This document shows positions 1-6,079 of a stretch of DNA of 15,605 nt, one piece after another; positions within the stretch are counted from its first letter, which is position 1; each line of letters begins with the position of its first letter. Position numbers and translations under genes: made by a program. Where the stretch lies: the NCBI RefSeq assembly GCF_002498065.1, contig NZ_DAFZ01000043.1:1-15605 (forward strand), written 5' to 3'. Source of the stretch: Methanoculleus sp. UBA208 (GTDB lineage: Archaea > Halobacteriota > Methanomicrobia > Methanomicrobiales > Methanoculleaceae). Under the pieces are notes generated by a model that saw only the letters and a list, made by a program, of their open reading frames with translations, did not search any database and had not been told where the DNA came from.

Positions 1-38
1 GCGATACTCCCACGGTCCACTGTATGGGGAGTCTTCAT
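1..38 (-). CDS. Possible 5' end of a divergent gene running off the left edge
   Basis: On the minus strand an ATG at 38 opens a frame that stays open to the window edge, giving about 12 codons that begin MKTPHTVDRG. It would be divergent from the ahcY-like gene. No Shine-Dalgarno or clear TATA box is seen, and 12 codons are too few to recognise a family. It is listed only because the edge may cut a real gene. Confidence 0.2.
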   Translation of the reverse strand, partial: MKTPHTVDRGSI

Positions 39-165
39 GGTTTCAGCGGTCCCAGCACTTGACACAAAAGAAAAGTCTGGGAGTGCACTCTGCGGCCGTC
101 CGGCAACTCAGGGTTGAGAACAAGCACGGGCGAACCGGATCCCCTGGAGCCCGTGCCGCTCCCCT

Positions 166-177
166 ACTTTTAAGTAC
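166..177 (+). promoter_or_regulatory. Candidate TATA box of the ahcY-like gene
   Basis: An AT-rich stretch (CTTTTAAGTA core) sits in otherwise GC-rich DNA about 70-80 bp before the start codon at 245. A transcript starting about 26 bp downstream would have a leader of roughly 45-50 nt. The assignment rests on composition and position only. Confidence 0.3.
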
Positions 178-244
178 TCACGAAAGACACCTTTACAGGC
201 AAACCGGAGAATATCCGGGCGGGATAACCGGTCTGGTGGTTTTT

Positions 245-1471
245 ATGGAGTCTGGAGATCTAAAAATTGCGTGGGCGCGGCAGTACATGCCGGTACTCTC
301 GTCCATTCGGAAGCGTTTTGTCGAGGAGAAGCCGTTCTCCGGCATGACTGTCGGCATGGCCCTGCACGTCGAGGCAAAGACTGCGGTGCTCGTCGAGACC
401 CTGGCGGCAGGCGGCGCCGAGGTGCACATCACGGGATGCAACCCCCTCTCGACCCAGGACGACGTATCGATGGCACTCAACACCCGGGAAGGGATTCACT
501 CCTATGCCCGGCGGGGCGCCAGCGTCGAGGAGTACTACGCGGCCATCGACCGGGTTCTCGACGCCCGCCCTGCGATCACCATCGATGACGGCATGGACCT
601 GATCTACCGCATCCACACCGAACGGCGGGAGTTGCTGGACTCGGTCATCGGCGGGTGCGAGGAGACCACGACCGGTATCCACCGGCTCCGCGCGATGGCG
701 CGGGACGGGGCGCTCGCGTTCCCGGTCGTCGCCGTCAACGATACCCCGATGAAGCACTTCTTCGACAACGTCCACGGCACCGGGGAGAGTTCGCTGGCAT
801 CGATCATGATCACGACAAACGTCCTCATCGCAGGCAAACGGTTCGTCGTCGCGGGCTACGGCTACTCCGGCCGGGGGCTCGCACAGAAGGCACGGAGTCT
901 CGGCGCCCGTGTCATCGTGACCGAGGTCGATCCCAGGAGGGCCTTGCAGGCGCACATGGACGGGTTCGATGTCATGACGATGGACCAGGCGGCACCCCTC
1001 GGCGACATCTTCGTCACCACCACGGGGAACACGAGCATCATCACGGAGAGGCACTTCCCGAACCTGAAGGACGGGGCCATCCTTGCGAACGCCGGTCACT
1101 TCAACGTGGAGATCGACGTCGAATGGCTCGCGTCGCACGCGGACTCCACCGTCCACCGCGACGGTATCGACACCTACATGCTCGGCGGGAAGACTGTCCA
1201 TGTCCTTGCCGAGGGCAGGCTCGTGAACCTTGCGACGCCCAAAGGCATGGGCCACCCCGTCGAGGTCATGGACCTGAGTTTCGCCGTCCAGGCGCTCTCC
1301 GCCGAGTTCATTGCAAAGCGCGGCCGCGAAATCCCGCCCGGCGTGCACGACGTCCCGTCAGCCATCGACGAGGAGGTGGCACGGCTGAAACTCGCCGCGC
1401 TCGGCCTCTCGATCGACCGGCTGACGCCCGAGCAGGAGACCTACATGAGCAGCTGGACGATCGGGACGTAA
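245..1471 (+). CDS. ahcY: Adenosylhomocysteinase family protein (SAH or S-inosylhomocysteine hydrolase)
   Basis: A 408-residue NAD-dependent cytoplasmic hydrolase of the S-adenosylhomocysteinase family, which clears the by-product of SAM-dependent methylation. Visible hallmarks: HVEAKTA near residue 41, the DDG of the substrate site at 114-116, CEETTTG at 138-144, the K170...D174-N175 catalytic block, the Rossmann motif GYGYSGRG at 204-211, and a C-terminal LVNLATPKGMGHP segment matching the family's LVNL...GHP motif. The start was set at ATG 245, where homology begins after an SD-like GGTGGT. The frame stays open upstream to 59, but that extension does not look like protein of this family. 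In methanogens, M. jannaschii MJ1388 was shown to act on S-inosylhomocysteine after deamination of SAH, so the substrate here may be that rather than SAH. It stands alone, followed by a T-run. Confidence 0.93.
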   Translation: MESGDLKIAWARQYMPVLSSIRKRFVEEKPFSGMTVGMALHVEAKTAVLVETLAAGGAEVHITGCNPLSTQDDVSMALNTREGIHSYARRGASVEEYYAAIDRVLDARPAITIDDGMDLIYRIHTERRELLDSVIGGCEETTTGIHRLRAMARDGALAFPVVAVNDTPMKHFFDNVHGTGESSLASIMITTNVLIAGKRFVVAGYGYSGRGLAQKARSLGARVIVTEVDPRRALQAHMDGFDVMTMDQAAPLGDIFVTTTGNTSIITERHFPNLKDGAILANAGHFNVEIDVEWLASHADSTVHRDGIDTYMLGGKTVHVLAEGRLVNLATPKGMGHPVEVMDLSFAVQALSAEFIAKRGREIPPGVHDVPSAIDEEVARLKLAALGLSIDRLTPEQETYMSSWTIGT

Positions 1472-1482
1472 AGCGCCACCTC

Positions 1483-1489
1483 TTTTTTT
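1483..1489 (+). terminator. T-run terminator after the ahcY-like gene
   Basis: Seven consecutive T residues lie 12 bases past the TAA stop. Archaeal polymerase terminates on short T-tracts without needing a hairpin, so this is a likely end of the transcript. Confidence 0.55.
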
Positions 1490-1558
1490 CACCGTAACGG
1501 GAACCCCTGCGCAAGATCCGGGGTGGGAAGAAACGGAGAGGCCGGGACCGATACGCCG

Positions 1559-1893
1559 TTAGGTCTGACAAGCGTCTCCATCACGATTCATTCGCACTAT
1601 GAACCCGTGGCCGCATTCGCAGCAGCGGTACTGCGTATACATGCCGCACCCGGGAGCATCGACATACCCCAGGAGTTCCCCGGGGAGCCGCACCGGGGGC
1701 ATGCCAGCCCCAGGTCGTCAAACCAGCGGCCGCATTCGAGACATTGATGGACAGTATGAATCCGTGGGTTGGCGGCAATGATGTCCTTGATATGGTCCCG
1801 GCACCCGCAGAATGGGCAGTGGGCAGGTGTGTCCTCTCCGGTATCACCGGCATCTCCTGATGGGCGCGTTGTCTTCCGGGTCTCATCTAACAC
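1559..1893 (-). pseudogene. Tandem zinc-ribbon protein, split by a one-base frameshift
   Basis: Read from GTG 1893 (SD GGTGA at 1900-1904), the frame encodes CPFCG...CLECGRWFDDLG then CPRCGSPG, with the cysteines of one complete zinc ribbon and half of a second. At the CCCCGGGG run (1678-1685) the frame loses sense and stops at 1597. One extra G there would continue into GELLGYVDAPGCGMYTQYR then CCECGHGFIV, which supplies the missing second CxxC pair and ends at TAA 1559. The two halves also resemble each other (VHQCLECGRWF and YRCCECGHGF). The intact product would be about 110 residues with two C4 zinc ribbons. Its role is unknown; nucleic-acid binding or protein contact is common for such folds. 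The break is either a true mutation or a homopolymer sequencing error. The gene converges on the ahcY-like gene. Confidence 0.72.
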
Positions 1894-2049
1894 GTGCACT
1901 CACCAGCCCCCCCTGTTCCCGGCGGGTTTGTTCTTCTCCGGGAAGGTGCTACCCCATCCCTTTCGTGCCTTCAGTCTGCTTTCCGGCTGGTGCGGGTCAA
2001 CCACTCCGTTCTGTCTCATGCACCTCTATGGGAGCCCCGACCGTTTAAT

Positions 2050-2075
2050 GATACCTATTGATACCATGTGGTATC
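2050..2075. promoter_or_regulatory. Three GATACC boxes with 10-bp phasing, candidate operator
   Basis: GATACC occurs at 2050-2055 and 2060-2065, and its reverse complement GGTATC at 2070-2075, each separated by 4 bp. The repeat period is exactly 10 bp, one helical turn. The last two boxes form a perfect inverted repeat. The array ends about 20 bp upstream of the TATA box of the ribbon-helix-helix gene, which makes autoregulation likely. Confidence 0.55.
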
Positions 2076-2096
2076 TCATCGAAAAAATAAAAACGG

Positions 2097-2107
2097 TATA
2101 ATATAAT
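2097..2107 (+). promoter_or_regulatory. TATA box of the ribbon-helix-helix gene
   Basis: TATAATATAAT follows an A-rich stretch and is centred about 34 bp before the ATG at 2136. Transcription would start near 2128, giving a leader of only a few bases. Confidence 0.6.
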
Positions 2108-2135
2108 TGTCCTGCCGGGATACCTGAATAGGAAG

Positions 2136-2417
2136 ATGGAGTCTCCCGAGAACGTCTCAGGCAAGCAGGTGGGTGTGCGGCTGCCGGGTCATCTCTACCG
2201 GTGGCTGAAGGAGAAGGTCGACAGCGGCGAGTACTCGAATATGGCGCAGTCCGTCATCGGGGAACTGACGAAGGCGAGGACGCTTGAAGAGGTGCGGCGC
2301 CGGGAGACTTTGCAGTACGATGTTTCCGGGGAAGAACCCCTCGCCCGGATGGTGAACGAGCGGATCGAGGGCGTCCGTCGCGAGCTTCTGGATGAAGTGA
2401 AGCGGCGGCGTGCCTGA
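2136..2417 (+). CDS. Ribbon-helix-helix (CopG-like) small DNA-binding protein
   Basis: A 93-residue protein. Residues about 11-48 fit the ribbon-helix-helix fold: a short beta strand KQVGVRLPGHL, helix A (YRWLKEKVDSG), then EYSNMAQSVIGELTKA as turn plus helix B. The remaining half is highly charged and predicted helical (LEEVRRRE, then RRELLDEVKRRR at the end). Such proteins dimerise through the strand and bind operators with short half-sites at about one-turn spacing. The GATACC array just upstream has this geometry, so the protein probably controls its own promoter. AGGAAG lies directly against the ATG, too close to act as a normal Shine-Dalgarno, so initiation may be near-leaderless. No toxin partner follows within 380 bp, so a simple antitoxin role is not supported. 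Confidence 0.75.
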   Translation: MESPENVSGKQVGVRLPGHLYRWLKEKVDSGEYSNMAQSVIGELTKARTLEEVRRRETLQYDVSGEEPLARMVNERIEGVRRELLDEVKRRRA

Positions 2418-2696
2418 TCCGGCCTCATCACCGCTCAACCTGCGCGCAATCGTCATAGGGCGCTGCAGAAGCATCTTCGTCGATCTGCCGTTCCGCGTAA
2501 GAACTATCCCGGCGGGCCCTTCGGAAGAGAGTCGATCCCGGGTATGGCTGCCTCTCAGGATGGGGTGTGGAGACCTGATTTCATTCGGGTCCGATCGGCG
2601 TGAAGGGCCTTCTCAAACTCCTTTTTTCGTTCGTTTTGGCAGCCGGCAGCCTGCCTGCGGACCGGGCCGCTCACCCGGCCGGTAACACCACATATT

Positions 2697-2719
2697 TTTA
2701 TACTCGTCGGGAGTGTAAA
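2697..2719. promoter_or_regulatory. Inverted repeat upstream of modA, candidate operator
   Basis: The arms TTTATACTC and GAGTGTAAA flank a 5-bp centre (GTCGG). Eight of nine arm positions pair. It lies 11 bp upstream of the nearer TATA candidate (2730-2737), in the only control region of the molybdate transporter operon. A molybdate- or tungstate-responsive regulator is a natural candidate, but the sequence does not match the classical E. coli ModE consensus closely enough to name one. Confidence 0.45.
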
Positions 2720-2729
2720 CCAATTATCA

Positions 2730-2762
2730 TTTATATGGGCTAAAAATAAGCTAAATTAAATA
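2730..2762 (+). promoter_or_regulatory. modABC promoter region with two TATA candidates
   Basis: TTTATATG at 2730-2737 and CTAAATTAAATAT at 2751-2762 are both good archaeal TATA-like elements. The second would start transcription near 2783, leaving a leader of about 16 nt that still contains the Shine-Dalgarno AAGGTG (2788-2793). The first gives a leader of about 40 nt. GCTAAA is repeated at 2739 and 2750. Confidence 0.5.
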
Positions 2763-2798
2763 TCCCGGGCCGCAATCCCCTATGAGCAAGGTGTCATT

Positions 2799-3626
2799 AT
2801 GAAAGCATCAACCCCGGCAACCTTTGTTGCCGTAAGTATTCTGATCATCGCCGGTCTCCTGGTTGCAGGGTGCACGACCACGCAGCAAGCCCCCGAGCAG
2901 ACAACCCTGACCGTCTTTACGGCCGCATCGCTCACGGGAGCCTTCACGGATATCGGCAAAGCCTACGAGGCACAGAACGAAAACGTCGAAGTCGACCTGG
3001 TCTTCGACGGTTCGCAGGCGCTCCGCACCCAGATCGAGCAGGGAGCAAGTCCCGATATCTTCGTCTCCGCAAGCACAAAGCACATGCAGGCCCTCCAGCA
3101 CGCCGGGATCATGGACAACGCCACCGTGGCGGTGTTCCTCGGGAACAGCATGGCCCTGATCGTCCCGGTCGATAATCCGGCCGGGATCACCGGTCTCGCC
3201 GATCTGGCAGAGCCGGGCGTTAAGATAGTCATCGGTACCAAAGACGTTCCGTTCGGGGCCTACACCCGCCAGGTGCTCGACAAACTAGCTGCCGATCCCG
3301 CGTACGGCGAGGCGTACCGGGAGGCCGTGATGGGGAACGTCATCTCCGAGGAGACGGCGGTGAGTTCCGTGGTGCCCAAACTGACGCTCGGCGAGGCGGA
3401 TGCGGCGTTCGTCTACAAGTCGGACGTCTCGAAGGACGACCTGGACAAAGTGACGCGGATCGAGATCCCGGCGGAGTACAACGTCATGGCCACCTACCCG
3501 CTCGGTATCCTTGCTGAGTCGTCGCAGAAGGCTGAGGCAGAGTCGTTCATAACATTCGTCCGGGGTCCGGACGGCAGCGCCATCCTGACGGAATATGGAT
3601 TCGACCCGGTTCCGGCAGGAACGTGA
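2799..3626 (+). CDS. modA: Molybdate ABC transporter substrate-binding lipoprotein
   Basis: A 275-residue extracellular binding protein that captures molybdate (or tungstate) and delivers it to the ModB permease. The N-terminus is a lipoprotein signal: a hydrophobic stretch (residues 8-23) ending LLVAGC with Cys25 as the lipid-modified residue, then a Thr/Gln linker. The mature part begins LTVFTAASLTGAFTDIG, typical of ModA, with DLVFDGSQALRTQIEQGA and SPDIFVSAS following; the Ser in AASL and in DGSQ are the usual oxyanion contacts. DVPFGAYTRQVLDKL and AAFVYKSDV are further family segments. Length fits the ModA type and is shorter than archaeal WtpA. The start ATG has AAGGTG at 2788-2793. It is the first gene of modABC. 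Confidence 0.95.
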   Translation: MKASTPATFVAVSILIIAGLLVAGCTTTQQAPEQTTLTVFTAASLTGAFTDIGKAYEAQNENVEVDLVFDGSQALRTQIEQGASPDIFVSASTKHMQALQHAGIMDNATVAVFLGNSMALIVPVDNPAGITGLADLAEPGVKIVIGTKDVPFGAYTRQVLDKLAADPAYGEAYREAVMGNVISEETAVSSVVPKLTLGEADAAFVYKSDVSKDDLDKVTRIEIPAEYNVMATYPLGILAESSQKAEAESFITFVRGPDGSAILTEYGFDPVPAGT

Positions 3627-3627
3627 G

Positions 3628-4437
3628 GTGCTCCGGCACGGCGGCCGAGTGCGGTCGGGGGTGGCGCCCCTCACCCTCCTCATCGCCGTCCTTCTTGCGC
3701 TCTTCCTCCTCTTCGTCACGCTGCCGGTCGCCTCGCTCTTCCTGCGCATATCGTTGGAAGCGTTCCTCCGCTCGCTTGCCGAACCGGTGGTGCTCGATGC
3801 TCTCTCCCTCTCGCTCGTCACCGCGACGGTGAGCACGGCGATCGTCGTCCTCTTCGGGACGCCGCTTGCCCTGGTGAACGCCCGGCGCGACTACCCGGGC
3901 AGGGCGCTTGTCGATACCCTCACCGACCTTCCCATCGTCCTCCCGCCGGCGGTGGCGGGCATAGCACTGCTGATGGCCTTCGGCCGCCGGGGCGTGGTCG
4001 GGCAGTACCTCGATGTGTTCGGCATCTCCATCGCCTTCACCACGGTCGCGGTGGTCCTGGCCCAGGTCTTTGTCGCCTCGCCGTTCTACATCCGGCAGGC
4101 GAGGGCGAGTTTCGAGGCGGTCGACCGCCTCTACGAGGATGCGGCACGGACCCTCGGGGCATCCCCCGCGACCGTCGCCCTCCGGATCACCATCCCGCTT
4201 GCGTGGAGCGGGCTCGTCTCCGGGGCGATACTCTCGTTTGCCCGGGCGCTCGGGGAGTTCGGCGCCACGATCATGTTTGCCGGGAACTTCCAGGGCCGGA
4301 CCCAGACGATGCCGCTTGCGATCTATACGACCATGCAGGGCGACCTCGATGCCGCGATCAGCCTCGCGATCATCCTTGTCGTGATATCGTTTGCGGTGAT
4401 CGCTGCAGTGAAGGTCGTCACCCGGAGGAGAATCTGA
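3628..4437 (+). CDS. modB: Molybdate ABC transporter permease
   Basis: An inner-membrane permease of about 269 residues with six hydrophobic segments. The ABC-importer EAA loop is visible as EDAARTLGASPATVALRITI followed by PLAWSGLVSGAILSFARALG and EFGATIMFAG, a classic ModB/CysT signature. The start is uncertain. GTG 3628 lies one base after the modA stop and has AGGA at 3617-3620 with good spacing. ATG 3595 is also in frame and would overlap modA by 32 bases, and GTG 3649 is possible too. The stop overlaps the modC start (TGATG), so translation of the two genes is coupled. Tungstate transport cannot be excluded from sequence alone. Confidence 0.93.
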   Translation: MLRHGGRVRSGVAPLTLLIAVLLALFLLFVTLPVASLFLRISLEAFLRSLAEPVVLDALSLSLVTATVSTAIVVLFGTPLALVNARRDYPGRALVDTLTDLPIVLPPAVAGIALLMAFGRRGVVGQYLDVFGISIAFTTVAVVLAQVFVASPFYIRQARASFEAVDRLYEDAARTLGASPATVALRITIPLAWSGLVSGAILSFARALGEFGATIMFAGNFQGRTQTMPLAIYTTMQGDLDAAISLAIILVVISFAVIAAVKVVTRRRI

Positions 4438-5150
4438 TGCTCTCCGTTCATGCCGTTAGAAGACTCCGGGATTTCGTTCTCGACGTCACGCTCTCGGTTC
4501 GGTGCGGCGAGACCCTCGTCCTGGTCGGGGAGAACGGGGCGGGCAAGTCCACGGTGCTGAACCTGATCTCCGGCCTCCTCCCGCCCGACCGTGGCGAGAT
4601 CACCCTGGGTGAGAGGACGCTCTTTTCGAGCGGGGAACGGATCGACGTCCCTGCCGAACACCGGAGCATTGGCCACCTCTTCCAGTCCTACGCCCTCTTC
4701 CCGCACATGACGGTCTCCGAGAACGTGGCGTTCGGCCTCCGGTGCCGTAAGGTCACGCGGCCGGAGGTTGCCTTCACCGTGGCGAAACAGCTCGCCGCGA
4801 TGCACCTCTCCGACCTTGCGGACGTCAACGTCGGCCGGCTCTCGGGGGGGCAGCGGCAGCGGGTTGCCCTCGCCCGGGCGCTGGTGCTCGACCCGGAACT
4901 CCTCCTCCTCGATGAACCGCTCGCCGCCGTCGATATGCGGGCTCAGGCTGCGATGCGGAAAGAGCTCCGCGACCGGATCCGGAACGCCGGCATCCCCTGC
5001 ATCGTCGTCACCCACAACCTCCGTGACGCCCTCGAACTCGGGGATCGCCTCTGCCTCCTCGAGGAGGGGAGGGTGGCTGCCGACGGGACGCCGGAGGAGG
5101 TGCTCGGGATGCGGGAGAACGGGTTTATAGCGAGTTTTGCCGGGCGGTGA
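4437..5150 (+). CDS. modC: Molybdate ABC transporter ATP-binding protein, short form
   Basis: A 237-residue ATPase that powers ModB. Walker A GENGAGKST is at 31-39, the Q-loop at Q83 (LFQSYALFPH), signature LSGGQRQRVALARAL from 135, Walker B LLLLDEP at 155-161 and the H-loop VTHN at 191-194. The start was set at the ATG that overlaps the modB stop, with a strong GGAGGAG Shine-Dalgarno at 4424-4430. The frame is open further upstream, but only as a shadow of modB. The protein ends soon after the nucleotide-binding domain (IASFAGR). It therefore lacks the C-terminal molybdate-binding (Mop/TOBE) domain of E. coli-type ModC of about 350 residues. A separate Mop gene is found at 13138-13347. The gene converges on the glycosylase gene with a gap of about 41 bp. 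Confidence 0.94.
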   Translation: MLSVHAVRRLRDFVLDVTLSVRCGETLVLVGENGAGKSTVLNLISGLLPPDRGEITLGERTLFSSGERIDVPAEHRSIGHLFQSYALFPHMTVSENVAFGLRCRKVTRPEVAFTVAKQLAAMHLSDLADVNVGRLSGGQRQRVALARALVLDPELLLLDEPLAAVDMRAQAAMRKELRDRIRNAGIPCIVVTHNLRDALELGDRLCLLEEGRVAADGTPEEVLGMRENGFIASFAGR

Positions 5151-5191
5151 AAGTTTCAGGGGGCGCAACCCGAAGTCCTCTGCCGGTTCTT

Positions 5192-6046
5192 TCACTCCTG
5201 CCCGTTCCCGTCCCGCACGCAGTAGAAGTACTCCTGCGCATACCCGGCATATTCTCCGAAGTAGTCCCGTGCAAACCGCCGGATCCGCTCGTACTCCGCC
5301 GGGGTGCAACTCCTCCCGTCGAGGTCGGAGAGGTAGGCCTCCCCCACGATCCGGCGTATCCAGACGTCGACCGGGAACGCCTCGAAGAACCCGAACGCAA
5401 AGAGCAGCACGCAGTCTGCCGCCTTCGGCCCGACGCCCTTAAAGCGCATCAGCGCCTGCCGTGCGTCCTCGAAGGGAAGGGCGGCGATCCGCTCCGCCCA
5501 GTCCGGGTGCTCCGCCACATAATCGGCGGCTTCACGGACATAGTCCGTTCGGTAGCCGAGTTTGCAGTCCCACAGGTCCGCCCGTGAAGCCGCCGCGAGC
5601 GCCTCCGGCTCCGGGAATGCATACGTCCTCCCGAAGGGTCCGTCTATCGGCCTCCCGTAGCGCTCAGCCATGAGCGCGACCCGCCGCTTCACCGCCGGGA
5701 TGTTCGTGTTCGTGGCGCAGAGGTAGGAGACCAGGCACTCCCACGGCGGCTGCCTGACGAGACACAGACCCCTGCACTTCCGGATCGCGGCGCCGATCTC
5801 CGGGTCGCGGTCGATGGACGCGAGGATGGCGGGAAGGTCCTGGTCGAGCCGGAAGTAGGCGCGGACGAACCCCGCATCCGCGCCGGCAAACGTGAGATGG
5901 CTTGCATCCTGCCGTATCCGGACGGCCCGGCCGTCGGCGACGCCCTGCCACCACCTCTCCGCTTTTTCCCAGCGGAAGGCCTGCCCGCATGAGAGCGTCC
6001 GGTCGAGGTCGAACGGCTGGTCCGATTGGAGTGCGATCGTCGTCAT
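5192..6046 (-). CDS. ogg: 8-oxoguanine DNA glycosylase, OGG1 type
   Basis: A 284-residue bifunctional DNA glycosylase/AP lyase of the HhH-GPD superfamily that removes 8-oxoguanine from DNA. The N-terminal domain carries LSCGQAFRW (about 18-26), matching the OGG1 SGQ-FRW motif, and CATNTNIPAVKRR (110-122) corresponds to the SSNNN segment of the family. The helix-hairpin-helix holds the catalytic lysine K208 in GVGPKAADC, and the catalytic aspartate is D227 in FPVDVWIRRI. The start was taken at ATG 6046, which has GGTG about 9 bases upstream; an in-frame GTG at 6058 would add four residues. It lies just downstream of nifB on the same strand, but a T-tract between them (6067-6072) argues against obligate co-transcription. 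Confidence 0.92.
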   Translation of the reverse strand: MTTIALQSDQPFDLDRTLSCGQAFRWEKAERWWQGVADGRAVRIRQDASHLTFAGADAGFVRAYFRLDQDLPAILASIDRDPEIGAAIRKCRGLCLVRQPPWECLVSYLCATNTNIPAVKRRVALMAERYGRPIDGPFGRTYAFPEPEALAAASRADLWDCKLGYRTDYVREAADYVAEHPDWAERIAALPFEDARQALMRFKGVGPKAADCVLLFAFGFFEAFPVDVWIRRIVGEAYLSDLDGRSCTPAEYERIRRFARDYFGEYAGYAQEYFYCVRDGNGQE

Positions 6047-6066
6047 GGCCGGCGGCACCGCCGGGT

Positions 6067-6072
6067 AAAAAA
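6067..6072 (-). terminator. T-tract after nifB
   Basis: On the minus strand six T residues occur 8 bases past the nifB stop. This is a likely termination or partial read-through site between nifB and the glycosylase gene. Confidence 0.45.
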
Positions 6073-6079
6073 GGGTCGG

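Larger units (their letters stand above)
2418..2798. other. 381-bp spacer between the regulator gene and modA
   Basis: No convincing gene is seen. The left part is GC-rich and holds a T-run at 2622-2627 that could end the regulator transcript. A weak GC hairpin is possible around 2661-2682. From 2690 it becomes AT-rich and holds the modA control region (inverted repeat and TATA candidates listed separately). Confidence 0.6.

Noticed and set aside
260..1348. Long open frame on the minus strand opposite the ahcY-like gene
   Set aside because: It lies wholly over a gene with strong family motifs. Its product is a low-complexity Arg/Val/Asp-rich string typical of a GC-rich antisense frame.
655..1497. 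Plus-strand frame overlapping the ahcY-like gene
   Set aside because: Arg-, His- and Gly-rich translation in a shifted frame of a recognised gene.
1523..2101. Plus-strand frames opposite the zinc-ribbon gene and through the spacer before the regulator
   Set aside because: They run antisense to the CxxC coding sequence, have no family character, and have no start signals.
2410..2685. 91-codon plus-strand frame after the regulator gene
   Set aside because: It overlaps the regulator's stop, is rich in Pro/Arg/Ser, resembles no family and contains the T-run and a GC hairpin.
3285..3836. Minus-strand frame across the modA/modB junction
   Set aside because: It crosses two genes on the other strand and its product is Arg/Thr-rich without motifs.
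4323..5309. Long minus-strand frame over modC
   Set aside because: Antisense to clear Walker motifs; the product lacks any recognisable domain.
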